Shown: piece after piece, positions 55,241-64,000 of the stretch | Position numbering within the stretch: position 1 is the stretch's first letter | How the letters are laid out: each line of letters starts with the position of its first letter | Notes under the pieces: generated by a model | Told to the model about the DNA's origin: nothing | Seen by the model: the letters and a program-made list of their open reading frames with translations, nothing else | Database searches by the model: none | Program-made: the position numbers and the translations under genes | Assembly (NCBI GenBank): GCA_963930775.1 | Contig: OZ005694.1 | Location: 6,007,054-6,071,053 of the forward strand | Direction: 5' to 3' | Length of the DNA: 64,000 bases | Origin: Cliona cf. orientalis | Lineage: Eukaryota; Porifera; Demospongiae; Clionaida; Clionaidae

Positions 55241-56850
55241 GTAAGGCATGGCAAACTAAACTCACAGTATATCATCACAGACTGTTCAATTTTGCATGCG
55301 GGCAGGTGGTCATTATTCAGATTTCAAACTAGTACTAAAAAGAATGCAAGAAATGCTAGGTTCGAACTCTTGATCGCCGAGGCCACGCCCTTCGATGGCA
55401 GTGCTTGATGGGGCAGAGTTAAAGTGCAATATAGCTGCTGTGTCTATACAATTTGAAATCTTTTGAGAAATTCTGAAAATCCATGCGGGTGGTGACATTA
55501 CATGTACACTCGACATTACATGTACACTGTACATTCAGATAATATTATAGCTTCTACGTTCACCCTAGGCCCTATTTGATATAGCTACTTACATCATAGC
55601 TCATAATCAACGAATTAGAATATTGGAGACCAAATTAAACTCAAAGCCATGGAAATCGAAGTACATTCACTAGAAATATAGTCGTTGCCTGGACAGGTGT
55701 ATAGCCTGTCACAACTGATACTGCTCTACACTCAAGCATTCAGTTTTTCTAATTTACAGGCTACGATCTTTGATTACCAACTTCACCAGAATTGCTGCAG
55801 AAACTCACGATAATTTGCTATGTTAATCTTGTGAACAGGTAAATGACTTCAAAAGGCAGTAGGCTAGTAAACTCAATAATTAACATCTGCACAGCAATGG
55901 CAATATAGATAATGGGATAGCCGTGACTGCCGTGACTCATGATCAACCATGACCTCCTACATTGTAGCTACTTCACGTTGAAAGGGAATGAGGCTCTTAC
56001 ATATATAATAGCTTCCTGCACATGTACCTATAACTATAATATTATAGATAAAAGATTTTATGTATGCAGTTAGCCTCGTCCCCAGGGGAGGAGAAAGTGT
56101 TGTTTGCGCATGCTTTGTTAACCTAAGAATCTTAGGGGATCATATTATACTATCTTTCCCTTTGACATAATTCCTCGAGCTCGGGCGGCCCAGAAATGAC
56201 AGGCGTGGGTGGTTTGAGTTTTGAGTGAGATTTCGAGTTAGCTCGACGGACATTACCATGTCGATCAACGAAGGATTTTGAACTGCGTGGGTCCACTTTG
56301 GCACAAGCACAAATGTAAAGGTCAGGAGGTCATCCCGTACTCTTTAGATATGTGTGTGGACCGTTTCACTTATCAGCACGTGGTAGAAATTAGTGTACAG
56401 CGACCTTTATCTCTGCCTTTACATAATTTTTTTAAGGAAAGATTGGCACATGCTTAAACAGTTTTTACCAGGCCCTTTCTCCACCCCGGGACAAAGCTCT
56501 AGTGTGCAGTGTACATGTGTGGGCCATTATGTATCAATCCAGTACTATGATAGAGCATTCTTATCAGTGTGAGTGTGTGTGAGGGGAGTATGTGTGTAAT
56601 GAACGTATGTACTCTAACTATTGACTCAAATATTAATGTTTAATTTCCTTATGTTATTCTCATTATTACATCATATTATGTCATCTCTCTATGTATTATT
56701 GCTACTTCCTGAATAATAATCAGTCTTGCCATAATGATACCAGTGAAGAAGTGCATGCTCAAGAGCTGCTGGGCAGAGGTCTTTTACATGTGTATACTGC
56801 ATGACATTGTGATAATATTATCTTATGGGTTACTCTTGATAAATACATAT
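55241..56850. other. Intron before the kinase exon of copy 6 (left part)
   Basis: Mostly unique sequence. 55370-55385 contains GGTTCGAACTC, a tRNA B-box-like string, but no matching A box. 56130-56470 is GC-richer, with TGACGACC-like motif CGACCTTTAT (56401). No gene supported. Confidence 0.45.
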
Positions 56851-57234
56851 TACCGTAGAATCCCGCGATTACGCCCCCCCCTTTGTGCATGTTAGGATTG
56901 GGCAAAAGTGGGGAGGGGGCTTATACGCGGGATCCTAACATTTCCGTGTGACGACCATTACCGACCGCCGAATGCACGTGGGCGCGCGATCTCTGTACTT
57001 TCTCTGGCTGTTTGGTGGGCAAAACTCGAGAAAAACGACAAAGTAAGGCATGTGATGACACAAATAGCTAGTTTGCTAGCTGTAGCTACTGTTTTTATTG
57101 ACTTATGGACTCCATTTTACAGTCAGGGAGGGGGGGCTTATACGCGAGACAAAACTACCTATGCAGGAACTTGAGCTAAAAATGCAGGGGGGGCTTATGC
57201 GCGAGGGGGGGCGTAATCGCGGGATTCTACGGTA
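56851..57234. mobile_element. MITE with TACCGTAGAATCCCGCG ends in intron of copy 6
   Basis: TACCGTAGAATCCCGCGATT at 56851 and AATCGCGGGATTCTACGGTA ending 57234 are perfect inverted ends, followed by poly-C/poly-G tracts and repeated GGGGGCTTATACGCG units inside. 384 bp, no coding frame. It contains TGACGACCATTACC (56949). Confidence 0.8.
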
Positions 57235-58632
57235 CATACATTCTATGTGAGTATAAACGTACTAAAATTAATATGTACCCACTAAAAGGAAAAAGATGAA
57301 GCTGTAGACCAGCTGAGTCAGCAATTACAGCAAATCCATCAACAACTTCAACAAGAATACCATCAGCTCCAACAGCAGCATCACCAGCATGAGCAGGAGT
57401 GTCAGAGATTCCAAGAAAGGGTGGAGTATGCTGAAGTGAGAGCCAGAGAGGCTGAGGCTCAGCTACATCAAGTCCAGTCACACTGGGTCATTCCAAGGAA
57501 TGAGATTGAGCTCACCAAGGAGAAGCTTGGCAAGGGAGCTTGGGGGAAGGTCAAGGTAGCCAAATTCAGGGGAACCCGTGTCGCTGCAAAGTGCTACCAC
57601 CAGATTCTTATCTCTGAGCACAACCTTCGACTGTTTCGTCGTGAGATCAGCATGGCCGCTCGTCTTCACCACCCCAACCTGGTACAGTTCATTGGAGCTT
57701 CAATAGAGGGAGAGCTGATTCTCGTGACAGAGCTGATGACGACAAGCCTAGGAGCTCTGATGCACCGTGGACCACTCAGTGAAGCCAATATCACCTCCAT
57801 CAGCCTGGACGTAGCTCGAGCCCTCAACTACCTCCACCTGATGCAGCCACACCCCATCATCCATCGAGACATTTGCAGCGGTAATGTTCTCCTTGACCCA
57901 CTCCCAGAGGACTGCTGGAAAGCCAAAGTCTCTGACTATGGCTCAGTCAATCTTCTCCAGCACCTGACCACAGTTTATCCTGGGAATCCCTTCTATGCAG
58001 CTCCTGAATCTGAATATCCAAGGCTTCAGACGGCAAAGATGGACATCTACAGCTTTGGTGTTCTTCTAGCAGAGATGCTGACCAATGAGCTGCCAGAGAA
58101 GAAAGATCGTCATCGACAGATTCTCAAGATCTCTGTGGAGCGACCAAACTTTGTTGAACTAGTTAGGCAGTGTCTTAGTGAGGAAGGAGACCATCGCCCC
58201 TCTGCTCAAGACATAATGACACAATTAAGTATTAGTGATGTGTGAGACAAGGTAACATATTAATGATGTTTTGTGTACTCAATAAGTATGTTAGCCATTT
58301 TTCATTTCCAATTGAAATTAACATTCTTTGTACAACCCTAGAAATTCTAAGCATTCAAAATGGTAATTATGCTTGAGTATTATTGTGAGTAAAAAAAATC
58401 CCTGTTCCCATAAATGAATTAATGTGGTGAACGTTTTTAGTGCTTATTTTCAGCAGGCTATGATAACACTTCTTGGTTAAAAATATTTATTATAATAATA
58501 ATATTATTATTGTCTAAATTACCACAATGTCATGATATTTTATAACTAACTCGCTAACTGCATACCATACTAATGTCAACTCAAGAATCTGTATACCGGT
58601 ACTTAAAATTAGAGCACATCCACTGTAGCTAG

Positions 58633-58906
58633 CTATATAGCAGTTGATCTTCCTATCTGCATAATAATTATTATAATATTATTATAGAGACCATGTGAGA
58701 CCAGGCTCCATGTGAACCCATTAGACAGTGCATTGTCAACAGTGAAGTCACCATCATAGACTCTGACAGAGAATTGTGTCCAGGTACTGTTTTCAAACTC
58801 CACCCACTCATCCCACACGGGATTCAGATTGCCGCCGATGTTCCTGGTGGTTTTTGTCTCTGAGTTTCCACTATGATCAACAGCAGTGATCTCCAAGTAT
58901 GGATCA
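58633..58906 (-). CDS. C2-domain exon of the astacin-C2 gene, unit 6 (open)
   Basis: The minus-strand exon starts after an AG acceptor at 58907-58908 and reads SDPYLEITAV, then IGGNLNPVWDEWVEF, then FSVRVYDGDFTVDNAL and a stop at 58633. SDPYL, NP-W-E and V-D-D match the core strands and calcium-loop Asp positions of C2 domains (Ca2+/phospholipid-binding modules of about 120 residues; only the C-terminal two thirds are visible). It is the last exon of a gene whose astacin part is found in units 1, 3, 4 and 5; no astacin sequence was found upstream here (58910-59400), so the exon may be orphaned. It is convergent with kinase copy 6, with under 390 bp between the stops. Confidence 0.6.
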
Positions 58907-60013
58907 CTGTTTACATATATAGGTTGTGTGTGTTTGGTTAATCAATTGCAAGTTTTTTCCATACTGAGCATGGATTGCTAGAGTGCCAGAGAGTAGCTAC
59001 ACCATAGTAAGAATGTGGGACTCAAAGAATAAAGACTGTTAGCCTGGAGGATATCGTAGATCTAGGCTTAAACCATTCTCTCAGTGGCCCATGGTACATA
59101 AGCTTAGCTAGTAGTCTCGAGGAGCCAGACCAGTCGACCCTTACGCGGGGGAGGGGGGTGGGTTAGTCTCGTGAACCAGACCACTCCCTCCACAGCGCTA
59201 GATGTCCAGCACGCGGAGGCATATGCTCACAGATTTGCGTTGTTGGAGACGTACGCGTGTAGTAATGTTAGCAAATTTTCATTACAATTCTGTTATGACT
59301 TTATCTGTATACATTAGCGCCAAGCGTACAATAATAGGCTAGATAACACCTCCGAGACAATACTAATAGTAGTCTCGCTAACCACACCCTTCAATCTCGG
59401 GGGGGGGGGTAGTTGCGCGCTAGACTATGTGAATAGCAATGTATTAACGTAAGACCATCAACTCTCGACCGTGTAAGACATTCGGAATTGTAACTCGGGG
59501 TCTGTACGTGCTATAAACTTGGAATAAAATCCATTTAGTAGATAATAAACAGCCGCTGTACTATTACTGTTTGTGCGAGTCATTATGTGCTACACATGAT
59601 TAATAAATTGGCGACCTTTACCACCAGTTGTTGATCGCGAGTAAATCGTTTGAACGCTAGAAGGAAAATATTCTTTTATGGCGAGATTCTATACAGCTAT
59701 CCAAGTTAATTTATTGCCCCAAGTCTCAGTATTTTAGCTATAGCTATCCAGGCGCTGATCCAGAAATTTGCATGGAAGGTGGCTACTGGCATGAGGTCCG
59801 CAGCCACGCATGCGCAATGGAGACCTCCGTAACCCCTCCTACCGCGGGGGAATGGCCCCTTAATGTGTTAACTATATTTAAAGGCTCTTTAAATACTATT
59901 TAACACCTGTAAGTATTGACTAAAGTAACATGCGCCCTAAATCTATTGCTTCCCCATAGAGAGGAATAGATGGTTGGTAACGCTGCAGGGGCCACTCCTC
60001 CATTATTGCCTTT

Positions 60014-60150
60014 GATAATAATTACAAGCAATTAGCCATAGGCCGCACGGCCAAATTATTGCAAACAGCCAAATACAGATAGATAATAATTATAAGCAAT
60101 TAGTATATAGGCCGCACGGCCAAATTATTGCAAACAGCCAAATACAGATA
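60014..60150 (+). repeat. Two-copy tandem repeat, ~68-bp unit
   Basis: GATAATAATTACAAGCAATT … GGCCGCACGGCCAAATTATT … AAATACAGATA occurs twice head-to-tail with few differences. Each unit has the palindrome GGCCGCACGGCC. Confidence 0.8.
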
Positions 60151-60365
60151 TTGTACTGCATACAAATAGCAACAGGATTAGCCAAATAATAGCTATATGC
60201 CAACTGAAGCTTACGGATAGCAATAGTTATACTGGTGCAAGGGGGGTGGCTGGTTAAAAATGGTGGACGTCTCCTATACTACATTATATAAAAGAACTAG
60301 TGAAGGGGGGTGGCTAGCCACCCTATCCACTCCGCTGGATCAGCCCCTGCTATCATAACATTAAT

Positions 60366-60730
60366 TACCGTATTTTCCCGCTATTAAGCGCATGCGCTTA
60401 TATCTCCACAGGAAGAAAACCTGCGCTTAATAGCGATGTGCGCCTAATAGCGAGATGCGCCTAACAAAGAATAGCTGCATCCAAGAACGCATGCACGCTC
60501 GCGGTATCATTTAGGGGCGTGGCCAACCGATCGATCGCACAATCATTCGTGTTGCTGCATTCCGTACTGCTCGAAATGGCGCTCATAGCTCGAGAATCGA
60601 TAGTAGCCATCGTGATTTCGAGTAACTTGAAACGGCTGGAACCTTGGGCTAGCAAGAAAGCATGCAGATTATCGAGGTCAAGGGTTACAAAATGCGCCTA
60701 ACAACGAGTGCTTAGGTCAGGAAAATAGTA
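60366..60730. mobile_element. MITE with TACCGTATTTTCCCGC end
   Basis: TACCGTATTTTCCCGCTATT at the left; the right end GGAAAATAGTA (60730) is a decayed mirror. Interior: several GCGCCTAA(T/C)A(G/A)CGA units and GCGCATGCGC. Third family in the window with a TACCGTA terminus next to CCCGC. Confidence 0.55.
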
Positions 60731-61420
60731 TGCGCTTAAATACAAAAACTTCTAAACGGCGGTTTTAGTAATTTGGATGGCATTGATATGGGTCATAAAA
60801 GATATTTCTTACGTTTACTACAGCTAATGAGTTATAAAAACAAACAAAGACAATGATGAACTCCCCTCCAAGGGACCGGACAGCCTGATCCAGCCACCAC
60901 GGAGGTGATATATTTCACACATTTTGTACCTTTTTAACCAGTCAAACAAGTTGTAAACTTTCGAAAATAGCAGTTTTAGATTGTAAAAATCATTTAAATA
61001 TCGTTTTGAAATTTTCCACCTTCTGGAGCTTGGTGGCGCAGCGCCGTTCGCATGCTTCGGGGGTTAAAGGTCAAACTCGTCGCGTGACGGGCAGCGGGAG
61101 TAACTTTACATAGGATCACTAAAAGTTGACCTAGGACATCGACGTACGGCCTGTCCGACGAATAATTAAAGCGTCCGACCATTGATGAGTTCGTACAGCA
61201 TGAATTCGAGCCTGCCATACCAGTACTAGCAGGACTTCGATGGCCATTGCTGGGGCACAGTCCCCATACGGGCAAAGGTAGCTACGTTATCATACCAAGA
61301 CCCCTCCCCCAAGTCTTTCGTATCGGCTGCGCAGGTGTCTGAATCAACCTGGTGTCCGAAATCTGATCATTTACTCTAGTCTACGCCGTTAAATTATGCG
61401 CAAACGTACACAATTAACAT

Positions 61421-61431
61421 TGTGGGTGTGG
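61421..61431 (+). promoter_or_regulatory. Conserved GT box before copy 7
   Basis: TGTGGGTGTGG 11 bp before the start codon at 61443. A weak ATGCGCAAACG at 61396 lies where copies 1, 3 and 4 have GCGCATGCGC. Confidence 0.35.
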
Positions 61432-61442
61432 CATCTCGGATC

Positions 61443-62219
61443 ATGGCCATGCTAAGAGCGCTTGGCTTGAAGCGGCCCTATGAACCAAAGCCAAGGGCCT
61501 TCCACTATGCTGGTGTAGTTCGAGGAGAGTTGCTTGTCTTTGCTGGTAAGACAGTAGACTTCAACAAGACCAAGGAAGAGTTATCGTCCACTATCCAAGT
61601 CTTTGATCCGTATCTTGAGCAGTGGAGACAGCTACAGACCACAGGCTGTCCACCCAAAGGACTGTATGGTGGTGGTTGCTGTGTTTCTCCAAGTGGTTAT
61701 CTGTATGTGTATGGAGGCCATGATGGGTCCAAATGTCGTGGTGGACTCTACAAGTTGTCCTCTGGGAAATGGAGTCAGTTGTCGGGTGAATCAGATGTGA
61801 ATAGTCCAATGAAGAAGGCTGGATGTGGAATGGTCTGTTTCAACAAGAAGAAAGTAGCTGTCATTGGCGGCTATGGTCCACCACCTGCCTCACTCCAGCC
61901 TGGAGCATCATTCATTATAGATAAATGCCACAGTTATGGACATGGATGGACGGATGAAATCCATACTTTTGATACCAATAAATGTGAGCTAAACTTTATA
62001 CAGTAGCTATATATAGCCGTACACAGTCACTATTAGCATAAGCTTCATGTATCCTCAGGTGGCTGGTCCTCCCCTGCCATCAGTGGTACTAGACCTCCTC
62101 CCTGTTCTGACTTCTCTCTCACCAGCATTGCTGACTACAGGGCTCTCATGTTTGGAGGAAGGGATGAGGTGCATTTAATCAGAACCTCTGAAATCTACCT
62201 TATTGACTTCCAGACACTG
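61443..62219 (+). CDS. Kelch-kinase copy 7, exons 1-2 (continues beyond the window)
   Basis: Exons 61443-61983 and 62059-62219 are open and join in phase (234 codons): MAMLRALGLKRPYEPKPR start, then FAGKT, VYGGHDGS, IGGYGPP and FGGRDE kelch strands. Differences from copy 1 include Asp-to-Tyr in GYLYVYGG and Glu-to-Lys at the exon 1/2 border (DTNKC). Exon 3 is not found before 64000. The usual sequence just upstream of it (TTCCCAGATTTTCACC…GCTTTTCAGCGAGC) is at 63470-63566 and is then interrupted by unrelated DNA, so the remaining exons should lie beyond the window. Whether this copy is functional cannot be judged. Confidence 0.65.
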
Positions 62220-64000
62220 GTACAATAATAGCGCTCATACACCTACACAGTATAGTGGGAACTTTTCACATGGTGCAATCAGTTTTTTGTCGCAGTAGTA
62301 GATAGCTAGATCCGGCTTCTGCCTCACATATATAAAATCTTGAAAATATTCAATTATGTTAGCTGTGATCTCATTGGAGCACAGGCACAAATTGATGGTA
62401 TTGGGAGGTAACTCTGAGAAATTTTACTTAGGCAATTATTACTATGGGCACTGCATGCTTATGCATGTATGCTGGACTATACTTTATGGACACATTAATT
62501 TTAATTTTAGGTTATAAAATTATTATAGCTATATCCCACTCTGATTCTCAGTCCTTCATTATATATGTGTCATTATGGCTGCATTATCTATCATGCACCC
62601 AATATCTTGGTCAGCCCTATAATAATTATTATATAATATATCCCACCTATGTATACTCTTCTACTATAACAAGTGGGGTATAACTGTGATATATTCCCTC
62701 CCTGAGGGGTACAAGGGAATATTATATGATCCATAATTATATTCCTCCCTGTGGCTATTATTTTGACCAACCAGAGCCATTGTTTTAGTTCACACAAGCA
62801 GTCGTGTCATTATACCTAATACATTTGCGTGTGCACCAGCACTAAGGCATGGGCACCATACAACATAGGCATGCATGACAGTAGATATTGTTTACACAGA
62901 CACGGAAACTCACGCGCACTAATTGATACTAATCATGAACCAATTAGCTATCGCTCGATCTGACAGTTCTACCACGTGGCAAGTTCAACAGTACAGTGCA
63001 ATGGCAAGTGAACTGTAGTCCAAATCTAGATACATATAGCGTAAATCCATTCAGTAGCCATTGCCTGAGTTGAACAGTGAAACTATTTTAATATTTTCGA
63101 AGCTACCTGACTGTCTTCTATTCACAGAAAGTTGAAGCACTAGTTGATACAACTAGCCATGGTTCCGTGACTCAAGCCATCCGTCATCGGTTGTGTCTTT
63201 GCTGGTTTGTTTTCTGTGCAACTCTCTTTCTGTTCAAAACTGTTGTTGCTAGGTTAGAACAGTTGTTGCTATGCATGTAGACTACGGTGCGCATGACTTT
63301 TAGCCAATCAGGTGGGATATATAATAGTTATAGCACGGTTGCCAGGGATTTATGGCGACGTAAACCACCCTTGTCCTCGGGCTACGCCCTTGGACTCGGG
63401 TCGGTTTACTGCCATAAATCCCTGGCCCCGTGCTATAACTATAACATATTTCCCTGTCCTCAGGCCCTTCCCAGATTTTCACCATTGGATACTGATGTTG
63501 AAATGATCAGAATATAGGGTGTGGGTAGCATCACACCTGCAATGTCCATGCTTGCTTTTCAGCGAGCAAAATTGAATATATATAGCTACCGTACCCTCTC
63601 GAAAGAGGGCCCATGGGCGGTGCACCTTACATTGGGCCAATATTCGAGGTATCGGTATCGAGTTTATACGCGAAAGAACGCCCAGGTAAGTTACTCACGC
63701 TAGCTTCATAATTTGAATAGTAGCAGCTACTACTATTGATTTCAGCCATTATTCAAGCACGGTAATACCAATCCAGAGCAAGGGTGGCTGTGATACTTCA
63801 CCGTGTGTCTTAGAGTGCAGCCTTATTAAGTGGGCATGGCTACGATCGCTAGCTGTGTACCGGCTCGTTTATTTCCGCTGAAACGTGGCATAAAGCTAGC
63901 TAGGCTTAGTTTTACAAACCAGCCATTTGAGCTGCGTTTTCAAGGGTAGGTACACATCATGCATGGGCGCATATTTGAGTAAACACTAGACCTTAGCAGG
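62220..64000. other. Intron 2 of kinase copy 7
   Basis: 62247-62270 carries the TATAGTGGGAA trace shared by intron 2 of the other copies. 63325-63441 is a foldback MITE. After 63570 the sequence no longer matches the other units; 63570-64000 holds only short frames. No other gene seen. Confidence 0.5.
63325..63441. mobile_element. Foldback MITE, GTTATAGCACGG ends
   Basis: TAGTTATAGCACGG…CCAGGGATTTATGGC on the left is mirrored by GCCATAAATCCCTGG…CCGTGCTATAACTA on the right, around a GTCCTCGGGCTACGCCCTTGGA centre. About 117 bp, no coding capacity, inserted in intron 2 of copy 7. Confidence 0.75.

Larger units (their letters stand above)
51609..58245 (+). pseudogene. Kelch-kinase copy 6: intact kinase exon, two frameshifting deletions upstream
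   Basis: Exons: 51609-52143, 52206-52356, 52881-53066, 54008-54182, 54833-55073, extra exon 55166-55240, and 57289-58245. Exon 2 lacks 10 nt (CACCAGCATT missing after TTCACTCT). Exon 5 lacks one G in GTGGGTGTGGC, reading GTGGTGCGGC. Without those losses all seven exons would be in phase, including the extra one, which is a partial duplicate of the coiled-coil exon (VGERELHQLLEDAYMRVEQ). The kinase exon is complete (318 codons; GKGAWGKV, AAK, HRDICSGNV, DYG, APES) and ends with two extra codons (LSISDV). If the 10-nt deletion is real the protein stops in exon 3. Intron 5 carries a TACCGTA MITE. Recently dead, or an assembly artefact. Confidence 0.7.
59100..61420. other. Intergenic region between units 6 and 7
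   Basis: No gene supported. 59113-59400 has repeated AGTCTCG…CCAGACCA motifs and a G run. 59609-59622 is TGGCGACCTTTACC. 60014-60150 is a tandem duplication and 60366-60730 a MITE. 60740-61420 has short unconserved frames only. The gene X exon and astacin remnants that precede other copies are missing here. Confidence 0.5.

Noticed and set aside
55360-55400. tRNA or SINE B-box-like GGTTCGAACTC
   Set aside because: No A box at the right distance and no cloverleaf could be drawn; single occurrence.

Overview
The window looks like eukaryotic, almost certainly metazoan, nuclear DNA. It has short spliced exons with canonical GT/AG borders and introns down to about 53-61 nt. It carries a non-LTR retrotransposon with an open EN-RT frame and a dense load of small inverted-repeat transposons. 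The gene content (kelch-TKL kinase array, astacin and C2 modules, very AT-rich introns) and compact introns suggest a sponge (demosponge), but that species-level statement is inference only.

The central content is a tandem array of seven paralogous copies of one gene family, all on the + strand. The family encodes an N-terminal kelch beta-propeller (exons 1-5), a Gln/Glu-rich coiled coil (exons 5-6) and a C-terminal TKL-type protein kinase (exon 6). Copy 1 (3590-11908) can be assembled by eye into six exons, all in frame, giving 744 residues. Copy 2 (21486-22478) is a kinase exon without kelch exons. Copies 3 (24824-32093), 4 (36444-42387), 5 (43383-49204) and 6 (51609-58245) each carry frameshifts, stops, a lost start codon, an inverted exon or transposon insertions. 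Copy 7 (61443 onward) is intact for exons 1-2 and leaves the window. Kinase exons stay very similar even in broken copies, so the duplications are recent or the copies are being homogenised.

The repeat unit is larger than the kinase gene. Upstream of four copies lies the last exon of an unrecognised + strand gene ('gene X', several exons visible at 34219-36340). Downstream of six copies, convergent on the - strand, lie remnants of an astacin-type zinc metalloprotease gene that also has a C2-domain exon. The ancestral cassette therefore reads: gene X 3' end > kelch-kinase > < astacin-C2.

Layout: 1-3005 LINE; 3253-12660 unit 1; 12660-21480 transposon-rich gap with one possible small Cys/Gly-rich gene (14698-15125); 21486-23730 unit 2 (kinase + C2); 23731-33720 unit 3; 33998-43090 gene X exons and unit 4; 43178-51310 unit 5; 51587-59100 unit 6; 59100-61420 repeats; 61421-64000 start of unit 7.

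Transposons in the window include a LINE and a 5'-truncated LINE fragment, an LTR with a primer-binding-site-like sequence, Tc1/mariner-, Mutator- and PIF/Harbinger-like non-autonomous elements and several unassigned TIR families. Several of these sit inside exons and explain how individual copies died.
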